Source of the DNA: an uncultured Lachnospiraceae bacterium
GTDB lineage: Bacteria; Bacillota; Clostridia; Lachnospirales; Lachnospiraceae
DNA: 13,892 nucleotides
NCBI GenBank assembly: GCA_910586755.1
Contig: CAJUJM010000103.1
Location: forward strand, 1-13,892
Direction of reading: 5' to 3'
A program made the translations under genes and the position numbers. The first letter of the stretch is position 1. Every line of letters begins with the position of its first letter. Of this stretch, positions 6,298 to 12,864 are shown piece after piece. Under the pieces are notes generated by a model. It searched no databases. It worked only from the letters and a program-made list of their open reading frames with translations, and had not been told where the DNA came from.

Positions 6298-7041
6298 ATG
6301 AATTTTTATATTATGACGTTGTTTCCGGATATGGTAATGGGGGGATTAAGTACCAGCATTACCGGCCGGGCCATGGAGAAAGGCCTCATATCCGTAGAAG
6401 CGGTAAATATTCGGGACTATGCGGGAAACAAGCATAACTCTGTAGACGACTATCCTTACGGCGGAGGCGCCGGCATGGTAATGCAGGCTCCCCCGGTGTG
6501 GGATTGCTATGAAGATGTATGCACCCGTCTGGGAAAACGGCCCAGAGTTCTTTACATGACTCCTCAGGGACAAGTATTTAACCAGTCCATCGCCAGGGAG
6601 TTGGCAAAAGAGGAAGATTTGGTATTTCTGTGCGGCCATTATGAAGGAATCGATGAGCGCGCCTTAGAAGCCATCTGTACGGACTATCTTTCCATTGGCG
6701 ATTACGTTCTTACCGGAGGAGAACTGCCGGCTATGGTAATGATTGACTGTATCTCCAGGCTGGTTCCGGGAGTGTTAAATAATCAGGTTTCCGCAGACAT
6801 TGAATCTTTCCATGACAATCTGCTGGAATACCCCCAATATACAAGGCCGGAAGAATTTCGGGGGATGAAAGTGCCGGAGGTTCTTCTCTCCGGACACCAC
6901 AAAAAGATTGAGGAGTGGCGGAGAAAAGAGTCTATTAAACGCACCTTGAAACGCCGCCCGGATTTACTGGCAGATGCCAATTTAGACAAAAAAGAGAGAA
7001 TGTTTTTGGAAGAATTACTTGCAATTTCAGAATCTTTATGA
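6298..7041 (+). CDS. trmD: tRNA (guanine-37-N1)-methyltransferase TrmD
   Basis: TrmD uses S-adenosylmethionine to methylate G37 next to the anticodon of tRNAs that read CNN codons and some others, preventing +1 frameshifting. The 247-residue protein has the SPOUT trefoil-knot motifs: YGGGAGMVM at 54-62, GHYEGIDER at 113-121 and IGDYVLTGGE at 133-142. The C-terminal tRNA-binding part includes YPQYTRPEEFRG and LLSGHHKKIEEWR. Length is standard. AAGGTAGG at 6283-6290 supports the ATG at 6298. It lies between rimM and rplS, as in most bacteria. Confidence 0.97.
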   Translation: MNFYIMTLFPDMVMGGLSTSITGRAMEKGLISVEAVNIRDYAGNKHNSVDDYPYGGGAGMVMQAPPVWDCYEDVCTRLGKRPRVLYMTPQGQVFNQSIARELAKEEDLVFLCGHYEGIDERALEAICTDYLSIGDYVLTGGELPAMVMIDCISRLVPGVLNNQVSADIESFHDNLLEYPQYTRPEEFRGMKVPEVLLSGHHKKIEEWRRKESIKRTLKRRPDLLADANLDKKERMFLEELLAISESL

Positions 7042-7130
7042 TACACTATGGAAGTTGTGATTAAGAAGAGATGGTCCTCTGTTACAAAAATGTATTAAGA
7101 ACATCCAATAAACTTAAGGAGGTTCACACG

Positions 7131-7478
7131 ATGAACGATATTATCAGAGAGATTGAAGCAGCCCAGTTAAAGGAATCCGTACCGGAATTCCGTGTTGGTG
7201 ATACGGTAAGAGTACACAACAAGATCAAAGAGGGTAACCGGGAGAGAATTCAGATTTTCGAGGGTACTGTTATCAAGAGACAGAACGGCGGCGCAAGAGA
7301 GACCTTTACCGTAAGAAAGAATTCTAACGGTATCGGCGTTGAGAAGACCTGGCCCTTACATTCCCCCTCCGTTGCAAATGTAGAGGTGGTAAGAAGAGGT
7401 AAGGTAAGACGGGCAAAGCTGTACTACTTACGCGACCGTGTAGGCAAGGCTGCAAAGGTAAAAGAGTTAGTAAGATAA
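7131..7478 (+). CDS. rplS: 50S ribosomal protein L19
   Basis: L19 sits at the 30S-50S interface of the ribosome and contacts 16S rRNA in an intersubunit bridge. The 115-residue protein has the usual features: PEFRVGDTVRVHNKIKEGNR at about 19-38, the RIQIFEGTVIKRQ strand, and HSPSVANVEVVRRGKVRRAKLYYLR near the end. The ATG at 7131 follows AAGGAGGTT at the optimal distance. An in-frame start at 7071 would add 20 unrelated residues. The 89 bases after trmD show no convincing promoter. A long hairpin follows the stop. Confidence 0.97.
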   Translation: MNDIIREIEAAQLKESVPEFRVGDTVRVHNKIKEGNRERIQIFEGTVIKRQNGGARETFTVRKNSNGIGVEKTWPLHSPSVANVEVVRRGKVRRAKLYYLRDRVGKAAKVKELVR

Positions 7479-7493
7479 TTCTTGTTACAAAGT

Positions 7494-7530
7494 ATCCGGG
7501 CAAATGCGCCAGTGGCGCGTTTGCCCGGAT
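7494..7530 (+). terminator. Long GC-rich hairpin after rplS
   Basis: Bases 7494-7510 pair with 7514-7530 in a 17-bp stem (one T.G pair) closed by a three-base AGT loop. It begins 15 bases after the rplS stop and is followed by TTTGT rather than a long T run, so it may terminate only partly, or may stabilise the rplS message. It ends 20 bases before the signal peptidase start. Confidence 0.65.
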
Positions 7531-7550
7531 TTGTGCATGAGGTGAGAACA

Positions 7551-8096
7551 GTGGAATTTTATGAGAGTGAAGATACCAATCTGCTCCGCCGCATTATCAA
7601 TTGGGTAACGGACATCATTGTGGTTGTAGCGATTGCCTTTTTTTCTATTTATGCCTTTGGAACCCAGATCCCTGTAAGCGGCAGTTCTATGCAGCCTGTC
7701 CTTAAGACAGAGGATGTGGTGTTGGTGAACCGTCTGATTTATGATTTTCAGGACCCGGATCGCTTTGACATAGTGGTTTTCAGACGGGATGACAACAAAA
7801 TGATTGTAAAACGGGTAATTGGCCTGCCAGGTGAGACGGTGCAGATTGAAGACGGACAGATTTATATTGATGGAAGACTATTGACTGAGACAGAAGAAAT
7901 GCCCTCCATAACCTCCCCGGGTATGGCAGAGCATCCCATAGAGCTGGGCCAGGAAGAATACTTCCTTCTGGGAGATAACCGGGACAGCAGTGAGGACAGC
8001 AGATTTGCCAATGTAGGCAATGTGAAGAGAGATAAGATTATAGGAAAAGTATGGCTTCGTCTATTCCCGGTCCTGGATATGGGACTGGTTGATTGA
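7551..8096 (+). CDS. lepB: Type I signal peptidase (first copy)
   Basis: This membrane-anchored serine protease removes signal peptides from exported proteins. The 181-residue protein has one membrane segment at about 15-37, then the S26 catalytic motifs. Nucleophile Ser46 lies in SGSSMQP, general base Lys87 in KRVIGLPGE, and a C-terminal LLGDNRDSSEDSR motif follows. The GTG at 7551 is preferred: GAGGTGA lies just before it, while an in-frame TTG at 7482 would place the 17-bp post-rplS hairpin inside the coding sequence. GTG at 7542 is a less likely alternative. The gene lies 26 bases before rbgA, with a second, related signal peptidase on its other side. Confidence 0.93.
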   Translation: MEFYESEDTNLLRRIINWVTDIIVVVAIAFFSIYAFGTQIPVSGSSMQPVLKTEDVVLVNRLIYDFQDPDRFDIVVFRRDDNKMIVKRVIGLPGETVQIEDGQIYIDGRLLTETEEMPSITSPGMAEHPIELGQEEYFLLGDNRDSSEDSRFANVGNVKRDKIIGKVWLRLFPVLDMGLVD

Positions 8097-8122
8097 TAGA
8101 AAAAGAAAAACAGAGGAACAAC

Positions 8123-9019
8123 ATGAATATTCAATGGTATCCGGGGCACATGACCAAAGCAAAACGTGCCATGAAGGAAGACATGAAACTAATCGATCTG
8201 ATTATTGAACTGGTGGACGCAAGAGTCCCTCTCGGCAGCCGCAATCCGGATATAGACGATCTGGGAGCAGGAAAGGCCCGAATGGTGCTTTTAAATAAAT
8301 CAGATCTGGCAGATGAAAAAATCAATGGACAGTGGGTTGAATATTTTATAAATCAGGGCTTCCAGGTAGTAAAAGTAAATTGTAAAACAGGAGACGGATT
8401 AAAACAGATAGGAGCTGCGGTCCAGGACGCTTGTAAGGAAAAAATAGAAAGGGACCGGCGCAGAGGGATTCAAAACCGCCCCATCCGGGCCATGGTTGTG
8501 GGAATCCCCAATGTAGGAAAATCTACGTTTATCAATGCTTTTGCCAAAAAGGCATGTGCCAAAACCGGCAATAAGCCCGGCGTTACCAAGGGGAATCAGT
8601 GGATTCGATTAAATAAAACCCTGGAACTTTTAGATACTCCCGGGATTCTGTGGCCAAAATTTGAGGATCAGCAGGTAGGGCTTCATCTGGCCTTTATCGG
8701 TTCTATTAATGATGAAATTTTAAATAAAGAAGAGCTGGCTCTGGAGCTGATCCAGTTATTGTCCCGAAATTATCCGAAAGCATTAGCAGAACGGTATCAG
8801 ATAGAAAAACCGGCGGCTCCTTTAACTGCCGGGGAAAGCCATTTGATCCTGAAAGAAATTGCCAGGGTAAGAGCCTGTTTATTAAAAGGCGGGGAATTGG
8901 ATACCGCTAAGGCGGCGGCCATTGTACTGGAGGACTTTCGCAGCGGCCGTCTGGGAAGAATTACCCTGGAGCAGCCCTGCCGGGAAGGCGGGGAACTTCC
9001 GAAAGAAGATCAGGGATGA
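8123..9019 (+). CDS. rbgA: Ribosome biogenesis GTPase RbgA (YlqF)
   Basis: RbgA is needed for late assembly of the 50S subunit, including uptake of L16 and other late proteins. The 298-residue protein shows the circularly permuted GTPase order: NKSD (G4) at 58-61 precedes GIPNVGKST (G1) at 127-135 and DTPG (G3) at 171-174. The N-terminal WYPGHMTKAKR is the family signature. The helical C-terminal domain ends in an acidic, charged tail. GAGG at 8113-8116 supports the ATG at 8123; an in-frame TTG at 8093 overlaps the preceding stop region and is rejected. The stop overlaps the next start as ATGA (9016-9019), implying coupled translation with the second signal peptidase. Confidence 0.96.
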   Translation: MNIQWYPGHMTKAKRAMKEDMKLIDLIIELVDARVPLGSRNPDIDDLGAGKARMVLLNKSDLADEKINGQWVEYFINQGFQVVKVNCKTGDGLKQIGAAVQDACKEKIERDRRRGIQNRPIRAMVVGIPNVGKSTFINAFAKKACAKTGNKPGVTKGNQWIRLNKTLELLDTPGILWPKFEDQQVGLHLAFIGSINDEILNKEELALELIQLLSRNYPKALAERYQIEKPAAPLTAGESHLILKEIARVRACLLKGGELDTAKAAAIVLEDFRSGRLGRITLEQPCREGGELPKEDQG

Positions 9020-9543
9020 AGGAAGCACAAAAAAGCGCGGTTCTCTCAGAGCTGAAGCGGTTCTTATGCTATGTGGCAGTTGTGGCAGGAGGAATGTTGC
9101 TGATCATTACCTTTGTGGTTCAGCGGGCAGACGTATACGGCCGGTCCATGGAACCCACCTTAAAGGATGGGGATATTCTGCTGGTAGACAAACTGTCCTA
9201 CCGCTTTTCTGCTCCCAGGCGTTACGATATTATTGTCTTTTCCTATCGGTATCAGGAGGGCAGATACTATACCAAGCGGATCATCGGCCTGCCGGGTGAA
9301 ACGGTGCAGATTCAGGACGGAACGGTTTTGGTAAACGGAGAGCCTTTAAAGGATGACATTCTTTCAGAGCCAATTGAAAAGGCCAGAAGGGCGTCGGAAC
9401 CTGTTGTGTTGGGAGAGGATGAGTATTTTGTCCTGGGAGACAACCGGAATTTCAGCTCAGACAGCAGAGATACCGATGTGGGAAATGTAAAGCGCCGGGA
9501 TATCATAGGCCGGATTTGGCTGAAAGTATGGCCTCCCGGCTAA
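9016..9543 (+). CDS. lepB: Type I signal peptidase (second copy)
   Basis: This is a second S26 signal peptidase, 175 residues, membrane-anchored by a segment at about 16-35. Ser44 in GRSMEPTLKDGD and Lys87 in KRIIGLPGE form the catalytic dyad, and LGDNRNFSSDSRDTDVGNVKRRDIIG closes the domain. Both catalytic residues are present, so it should be active. It shares many blocks with the first copy (LPGETVQI, GDNR, VGNVKR), suggesting an old duplication, but the N-terminus and loops differ. The start overlaps the rbgA stop by four bases and has only a weak ribosome site, so it probably relies on coupling to rbgA. rnhB follows after 22 bases. Confidence 0.93.
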   Translation: MKEAQKSAVLSELKRFLCYVAVVAGGMLLIITFVVQRADVYGRSMEPTLKDGDILLVDKLSYRFSAPRRYDIIVFSYRYQEGRYYTKRIIGLPGETVQIQDGTVLVNGEPLKDDILSEPIEKARRASEPVVLGEDEYFVLGDNRNFSSDSRDTDVGNVKRRDIIGRIWLKVWPPG

Positions 9544-9565
9544 GTGTTAGTAACAGGAGGAAATA

Positions 9566-10222
9566 ATGGCCAGAGTCCTAAAAGGAGAAAAGCTGGAGCA
9601 GGAGCTTATGCGCCTTAAGCAGATGGAACAGTACGAGAAGGAATATGAAAGCTTTGGGGTTGTCTGCGGCATAGATGAAGCCGGAAGAGGGCCCCTTGCG
9701 GGACCGGTTGTGGCAGGAGCTGTAATTCTGCCAAAGGATTGCCGGATTCTTTACCTGAATGATTCTAAAAAGCTGTCTCCAAAGCGGCGGGAAGAGCTTT
9801 TCTCAGAAATTCAGGAAAAGGCGGTTTCCTTTGGAACGGGGGTGGTAAGTCCTGAGGAAATTGATGAAATCAATATTCTCCAGGCTACCTATAAAGCTAT
9901 GAGACAAGCTTTTGAAAAGCTCACTCCGGCTCCTGAGGTGCTGCTAAACGATGCTGTGACTATTCCGGGGCTTTCTCCAAACCTGGTTCAGGTTCCGATT
10001 ATAAAAGGGGATGCTAAAAGCGTTTCCATTGCAGCCGCCAGCATTGTTGCAAAGGTAACCAGGGATCATATGATGGAAGAATATGATAAATTATACCCGG
10101 AATACGGCTTTGCCGGTCATAAGGGCTACGGAACGGCCGCCCATATGGCCGCTATCAGAGAATATGGCCTTTGTCCCATCCACCGCAGAAGCTTTATTCA
10201 TGTGAAGCAACGAGCCAGATAA
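9566..10222 (+). CDS. rnhB: Ribonuclease HII
   Basis: RNase HII cuts the RNA strand of RNA-DNA hybrids and starts removal of ribonucleotides misincorporated in DNA. The 218-residue protein has the metal-binding DEAGRGPLAGP motif at 37-47 (Asp37, Glu38). The other expected acidic residues lie in LLNDAV and VTRDHM. LNDSKKLSPKRRE and KGDAKSVSIAAASIVAKV are further type II signatures. An N-terminal coiled-coil-like extension of about 30 residues precedes the core. AGGAGG at 9555-9560 supports the ATG. A 59-base gap to yraN shows no clear promoter or terminator. Confidence 0.96.
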   Translation: MARVLKGEKLEQELMRLKQMEQYEKEYESFGVVCGIDEAGRGPLAGPVVAGAVILPKDCRILYLNDSKKLSPKRREELFSEIQEKAVSFGTGVVSPEEIDEINILQATYKAMRQAFEKLTPAPEVLLNDAVTIPGLSPNLVQVPIIKGDAKSVSIAAASIVAKVTRDHMMEEYDKLYPEYGFAGHKGYGTAAHMAAIREYGLCPIHRRSFIHVKQRAR

Positions 10223-10281
10223 CCAACCATGCGGGGGACTGGATTCCCAGGTTTGTATAGTCTGAAGAGAGGCAGAGATTT

Positions 10282-10626
10282 TTGAATAAAAGAGAGATTG
10301 GAAGCCGCTATGAGTCTATGGCGGCTGATTATTTAATTGGCCAGGGATATGAAATATTGGCCCGCAATTATCAGAACCACCGGAGAGGGGAAATCGATCT
10401 GATTGCCAAAGAGGGACGATTTCTGGTATTTGTAGAAGTAAAATATCGAAAAGATACCGGTGAGGGAGATCCGGGGGAAGCGGTAAGTCCGCGAAAACAG
10501 CAGAGGATACGCAAAGCTGCTCTTGTTTACCTGTACGAGAACCGGCTGCCTATGGATACGCCCTGCCGCTTTGATGTGGTAGCAGTACTTGGAAAAGAGC
10601 TTCGGCTGATCCGAAATGCGTTTTAG
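10282..10626 (+). CDS. yraN: YraN family nuclease-like protein
   Basis: This is a member of the YraN (UPF0102) family, which has a restriction-endonuclease-like fold; its cellular role is not firmly established, with proposed links to DNA repair or recombination. The 114-residue protein keeps the putative PD-(D/E)xK active site: Glu37 and Asp39 in GEIDLI, then Glu52 and Lys54 in FVEVK. The family opening GSRYESMAADYLIGQGY is present. The start is a TTG at 10282 with GAGAGG (10267-10272) nine bases before it; no in-frame ATG would keep the conserved N-terminus. It sits between rnhB and pgeF; the rnhB-yraN pairing is common in Firmicutes. Confidence 0.9.
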   Translation: MNKREIGSRYESMAADYLIGQGYEILARNYQNHRRGEIDLIAKEGRFLVFVEVKYRKDTGEGDPGEAVSPRKQQRIRKAALVYLYENRLPMDTPCRFDVVAVLGKELRLIRNAF

Positions 10627-10649
10627 GTTAATGGAAGGAGAATATTTTT

Positions 10650-11507
10650 ATGGAAATAAACTGGGAAAAAAAACATGGGCCGGAAGAACTCATTACCAGA
10701 ATTCAGGCCGGGGTCCCTTATCTTTCCTTTTCGGCTTTGGAAGAAACCGGGATGGTAAAGCAGGGCTTTTCTACCCGCTACGGCGGCGTAAGCACTGGCG
10801 TTTATTCATCCATGAACCTGTCCTATTCCCGAAAGGACAGGCCGGAGCATGTACTTGAAAATTACCGGCGTATGGCCAAAGCCCTCGAGGTAGACATAGA
10901 AAAAATGGTAGTTTCCTGGCAGACCCATACCACCAATGTACGTCTGGTAACAGAGGAAGACTTTGGAAAAGGTGTTTTGCGGGATCGGGATTACCAGGAT
11001 GTGGACGGCCTGATTACCAATATTCCGGGAGTTACGCTGGTAACCTTTTATGCTGACTGCGTGCCTCTCTATATCCTGGATCCGGTTCACAGAGCCATCG
11101 GCCTGTCCCACTCCGGCTGGCGGGGCACGGTGAAGCGTATGGGGGAAAAGACTTTAAAGGCAATGAATCAGGCCTTTGGGACCAATCCCGGGGATGTTAT
11201 CGCCTGTATCGGTCCCAGCATCTGCAAGGATTGCTTCGAAGTGGGAGAAGAGGTTGTGGAGGAATTCCGGCAGGCTTTCTCTGCCCGGCACTGGGCGGAG
11301 CTGTTTGAACCCGGCAGGAAGGCCGGAAAATACCAATTGGATCTGTGGAGAGCCAACCAGATTGTATTTACAGAGGCTGGTGTGGATCCGGACAAGATCC
11401 ACACCACGAATATCTGTACCAAATGCAATCCAGAGCATCTGTTTTCCCATAGGGCCATGGCGGAAAACAGAGGAAATCTGGCGGCGTTCCTTTGCCTTAG
11501 CGATTAG
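10650..11507 (+). CDS. pgeF: Multicopper-oxidase-like (YfiH/YlmD) purine nucleoside enzyme
   Basis: This belongs to the YfiH/YlmD/LACC1 family, long annotated as laccase or polyphenol oxidase. Members act on purine nucleosides as phosphorylase or deaminase, and E. coli YfiH (PgeF) edits peptidoglycan precursors. The 285-residue protein keeps the metal-site residues His93 (QTHT), Cys137 (ADCVPLY) and His154 (SHSGWRG), and a Cys-rich CIGPSICKDCFEVG segment typical of the family. GGAAGGAG at 10633-10640 supports the ATG. It is the last gene of the plus-strand run, and its stop lies one base from the end of the minus-strand prs gene. Which activity applies here cannot be told from sequence. Confidence 0.88.
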   Translation: MEINWEKKHGPEELITRIQAGVPYLSFSALEETGMVKQGFSTRYGGVSTGVYSSMNLSYSRKDRPEHVLENYRRMAKALEVDIEKMVVSWQTHTTNVRLVTEEDFGKGVLRDRDYQDVDGLITNIPGVTLVTFYADCVPLYILDPVHRAIGLSHSGWRGTVKRMGEKTLKAMNQAFGTNPGDVIACIGPSICKDCFEVGEEVVEEFRQAFSARHWAELFEPGRKAGKYQLDLWRANQIVFTEAGVDPDKIHTTNICTKCNPEHLFSHRAMAENRGNLAAFLCLSD

Positions 11508-11508
11508 A

Positions 11509-12702
11509 TTAGATATCGTGTTCGCCGGCCTGATATTTTTGTAAAAGATTCTGAATCTTTTCTGTAGGAGACAGGGACGCGCTGATAGACACGTCATGGT
11601 TTAAGGAATTGATAATGGCCGCCATATATTTGCTCATATCCGCCTCAAGATACCAGCAGCGGTTAAGCAGTTTTTGGGGGCGGTAGTTTAAGTTGGTGGT
11701 AATCACATAATCAATATAGCCCTTTTCATAAAATTCATCAAACTTGTCCAGACCGTCGGTAAAGAGGCCGAAGGTGCAGCACACCACGACTTTTTTTGCC
11801 TTGCGTTCCTTTAGCTCTCTGGCAGTATCCAGCATACTTTCGCCGGAGGAAATCATGTCATCAATAATCAGCACTGTCTTGCCTTCCACGGAGGAACCTA
11901 AAAATTCATGGGCCACAATGGGATTGCGCCCGTCAATGATTTTCGAGTAGTCGCGGCGCTTATAAAACATCCCCATATCCACGCTTAAATTGTTGGCCAG
12001 ATAAACAGCCCGGTTCATAGCGCCCTCGTCAGGGCTGATGATCATCAGATGCTCCTTATCAATTTTCAAGGTCTTGTCATAGGAAAACAGGGCCTTAATA
12101 AACTGATAGGTAGGCATAAAGTTATTGAAACCGTTTAGGGGGATAGCATTCTGAACTCGGGGATCATGGGCGTCAAAGGTAATAATATTCGATACTCCCA
12201 TATGAATCAGTTCCTGTAAAGCCATGGCGCAGTCCAGGGACTCCCGTTTGGAGCGCTTATGCTGGCGTCCCTCATAAAGGAAGGGCATAATCACGTTAAC
12301 CCGATGGGCAGTGGCGCTGCAGGCTCCTAAGATTCTTTTTAAATCTTGAAAATGATCGTCAGGGGACATGTGGTTGGTATAGTCGTTTATGGAATAGACT
12401 AAGCTGTAATTAGTTACATCTGCAATGACAAAGATGTCCGTGCCTCGGACAGACTCATTTAAGACTGCTTTGGCTTCTCCTGTGCCAAACCTGGGACAGG
12501 AACACTGCAACAGATAAGACTCTGCGTCATAGCCCCGGTAATTCAAGTCCTTTTTGCGGCGGATCAGTTCCTCGGTATCATTTTTCCGAAAGGTGATAAT
12601 GTGATCATTCACCTTTTGGGCCAGATCCCGGCAGCCTTCCAGGGCGGCCAGCTTTAAGGGGGCGACAGGCAGGGAATTCTGAAAAACAAAAGTATTCTTC
12701 AT
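11509..12702 (-). CDS. prs: Divergent long ribose-phosphate pyrophosphokinase
   Basis: PRPP synthetase makes phosphoribosyl pyrophosphate from ribose 5-phosphate and ATP for purine, pyrimidine, NAD, His and Trp synthesis. The 397-residue protein has recognisable family landmarks: SVRGTDIFVI at 84-93, the ATP-loop-like GRQHKRSKRE at 145-154, FDAHD at 176-180, SPDEGAMNRA at 223-232, KRRD at 248-251 and IIDDMISSGES at 279-289. It is about 80 residues longer than typical Prs (roughly 310-320) and its PRPP loop replaces the usual DTAGT with SSGES. The ATG at 12702 is chosen because GGAGG lies seven bases upstream, whereas the ATG at 12708 leaves a one-base spacer. A similar long form is my recollection from Lachnospiraceae and is not verified. 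Confidence 0.82.
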   Translation of the reverse strand: MKNTFVFQNSLPVAPLKLAALEGCRDLAQKVNDHIITFRKNDTEELIRRKKDLNYRGYDAESYLLQCSCPRFGTGEAKAVLNESVRGTDIFVIADVTNYSLVYSINDYTNHMSPDDHFQDLKRILGACSATAHRVNVIMPFLYEGRQHKRSKRESLDCAMALQELIHMGVSNIITFDAHDPRVQNAIPLNGFNNFMPTYQFIKALFSYDKTLKIDKEHLMIISPDEGAMNRAVYLANNLSVDMGMFYKRRDYSKIIDGRNPIVAHEFLGSSVEGKTVLIIDDMISSGESMLDTARELKERKAKKVVVCCTFGLFTDGLDKFDEFYEKGYIDYVITTNLNYRPQKLLNRCWYLEADMSKYMAAIINSLNHDVSISASLSPTEKIQNLLQKYQAGEHDI

Positions 12703-12744
12703 TCTCATTCCTCCGTAAGAATTGTGGGATTGCTTGCTGCTTTT

Positions 12745-12774
12745 ATGTTACCATTTTTTGGGGATCAGCGTCAA
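12745..12774 (-). promoter_or_regulatory. Candidate promoter of prs
   Basis: On the minus strand TTGACG (12774-12769) is followed after 18 bases by TAACAT (12750-12745). The -10 is preceded by TGG, an extended -10 element that can compensate for the imperfect hexamer. The leader to the chosen ATG would be about 35 bases. Confidence 0.6.
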
Positions 12775-12805
12775 TAGAAGAAGGGATTTTTTTCCAGGAT
12801 TCACC

Positions 12806-12834
12806 TTGTCAAAGACGGCCTGCTCCTGTATACT
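12806..12834 (+). promoter_or_regulatory. Promoter of the DUF512 gene
   Basis: TTGTCA (12806-12811) and TATACT (12829-12834) are 17 bases apart. The transcript would begin near 12841, giving a leader of about 24 bases. The -35 box starts 31 bases from the -35 box of the divergent prs promoter, so one regulator could touch both. Confidence 0.7.
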
Positions 12835-12864
12835 AAAAGAAAGAAAAGAAAGGCAATATTTTAT

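Noticed and set aside
7042..7130. L19 leader RNA or separate promoter before rplS
   Set aside because: The 89 bases show only a short AGAG/CTCT hairpin and no well-spaced -35/-10 pair; nothing specific enough to call.
11543..11561. AAAAGATT-CTG-AATCTTTT palindrome as terminator for pgeF or prs
   Set aside because: AT-only-like stem, inside the prs coding region, with just four Ts in the plus direction and none of value in the minus direction; kept only as part of the convergent-gene observation.
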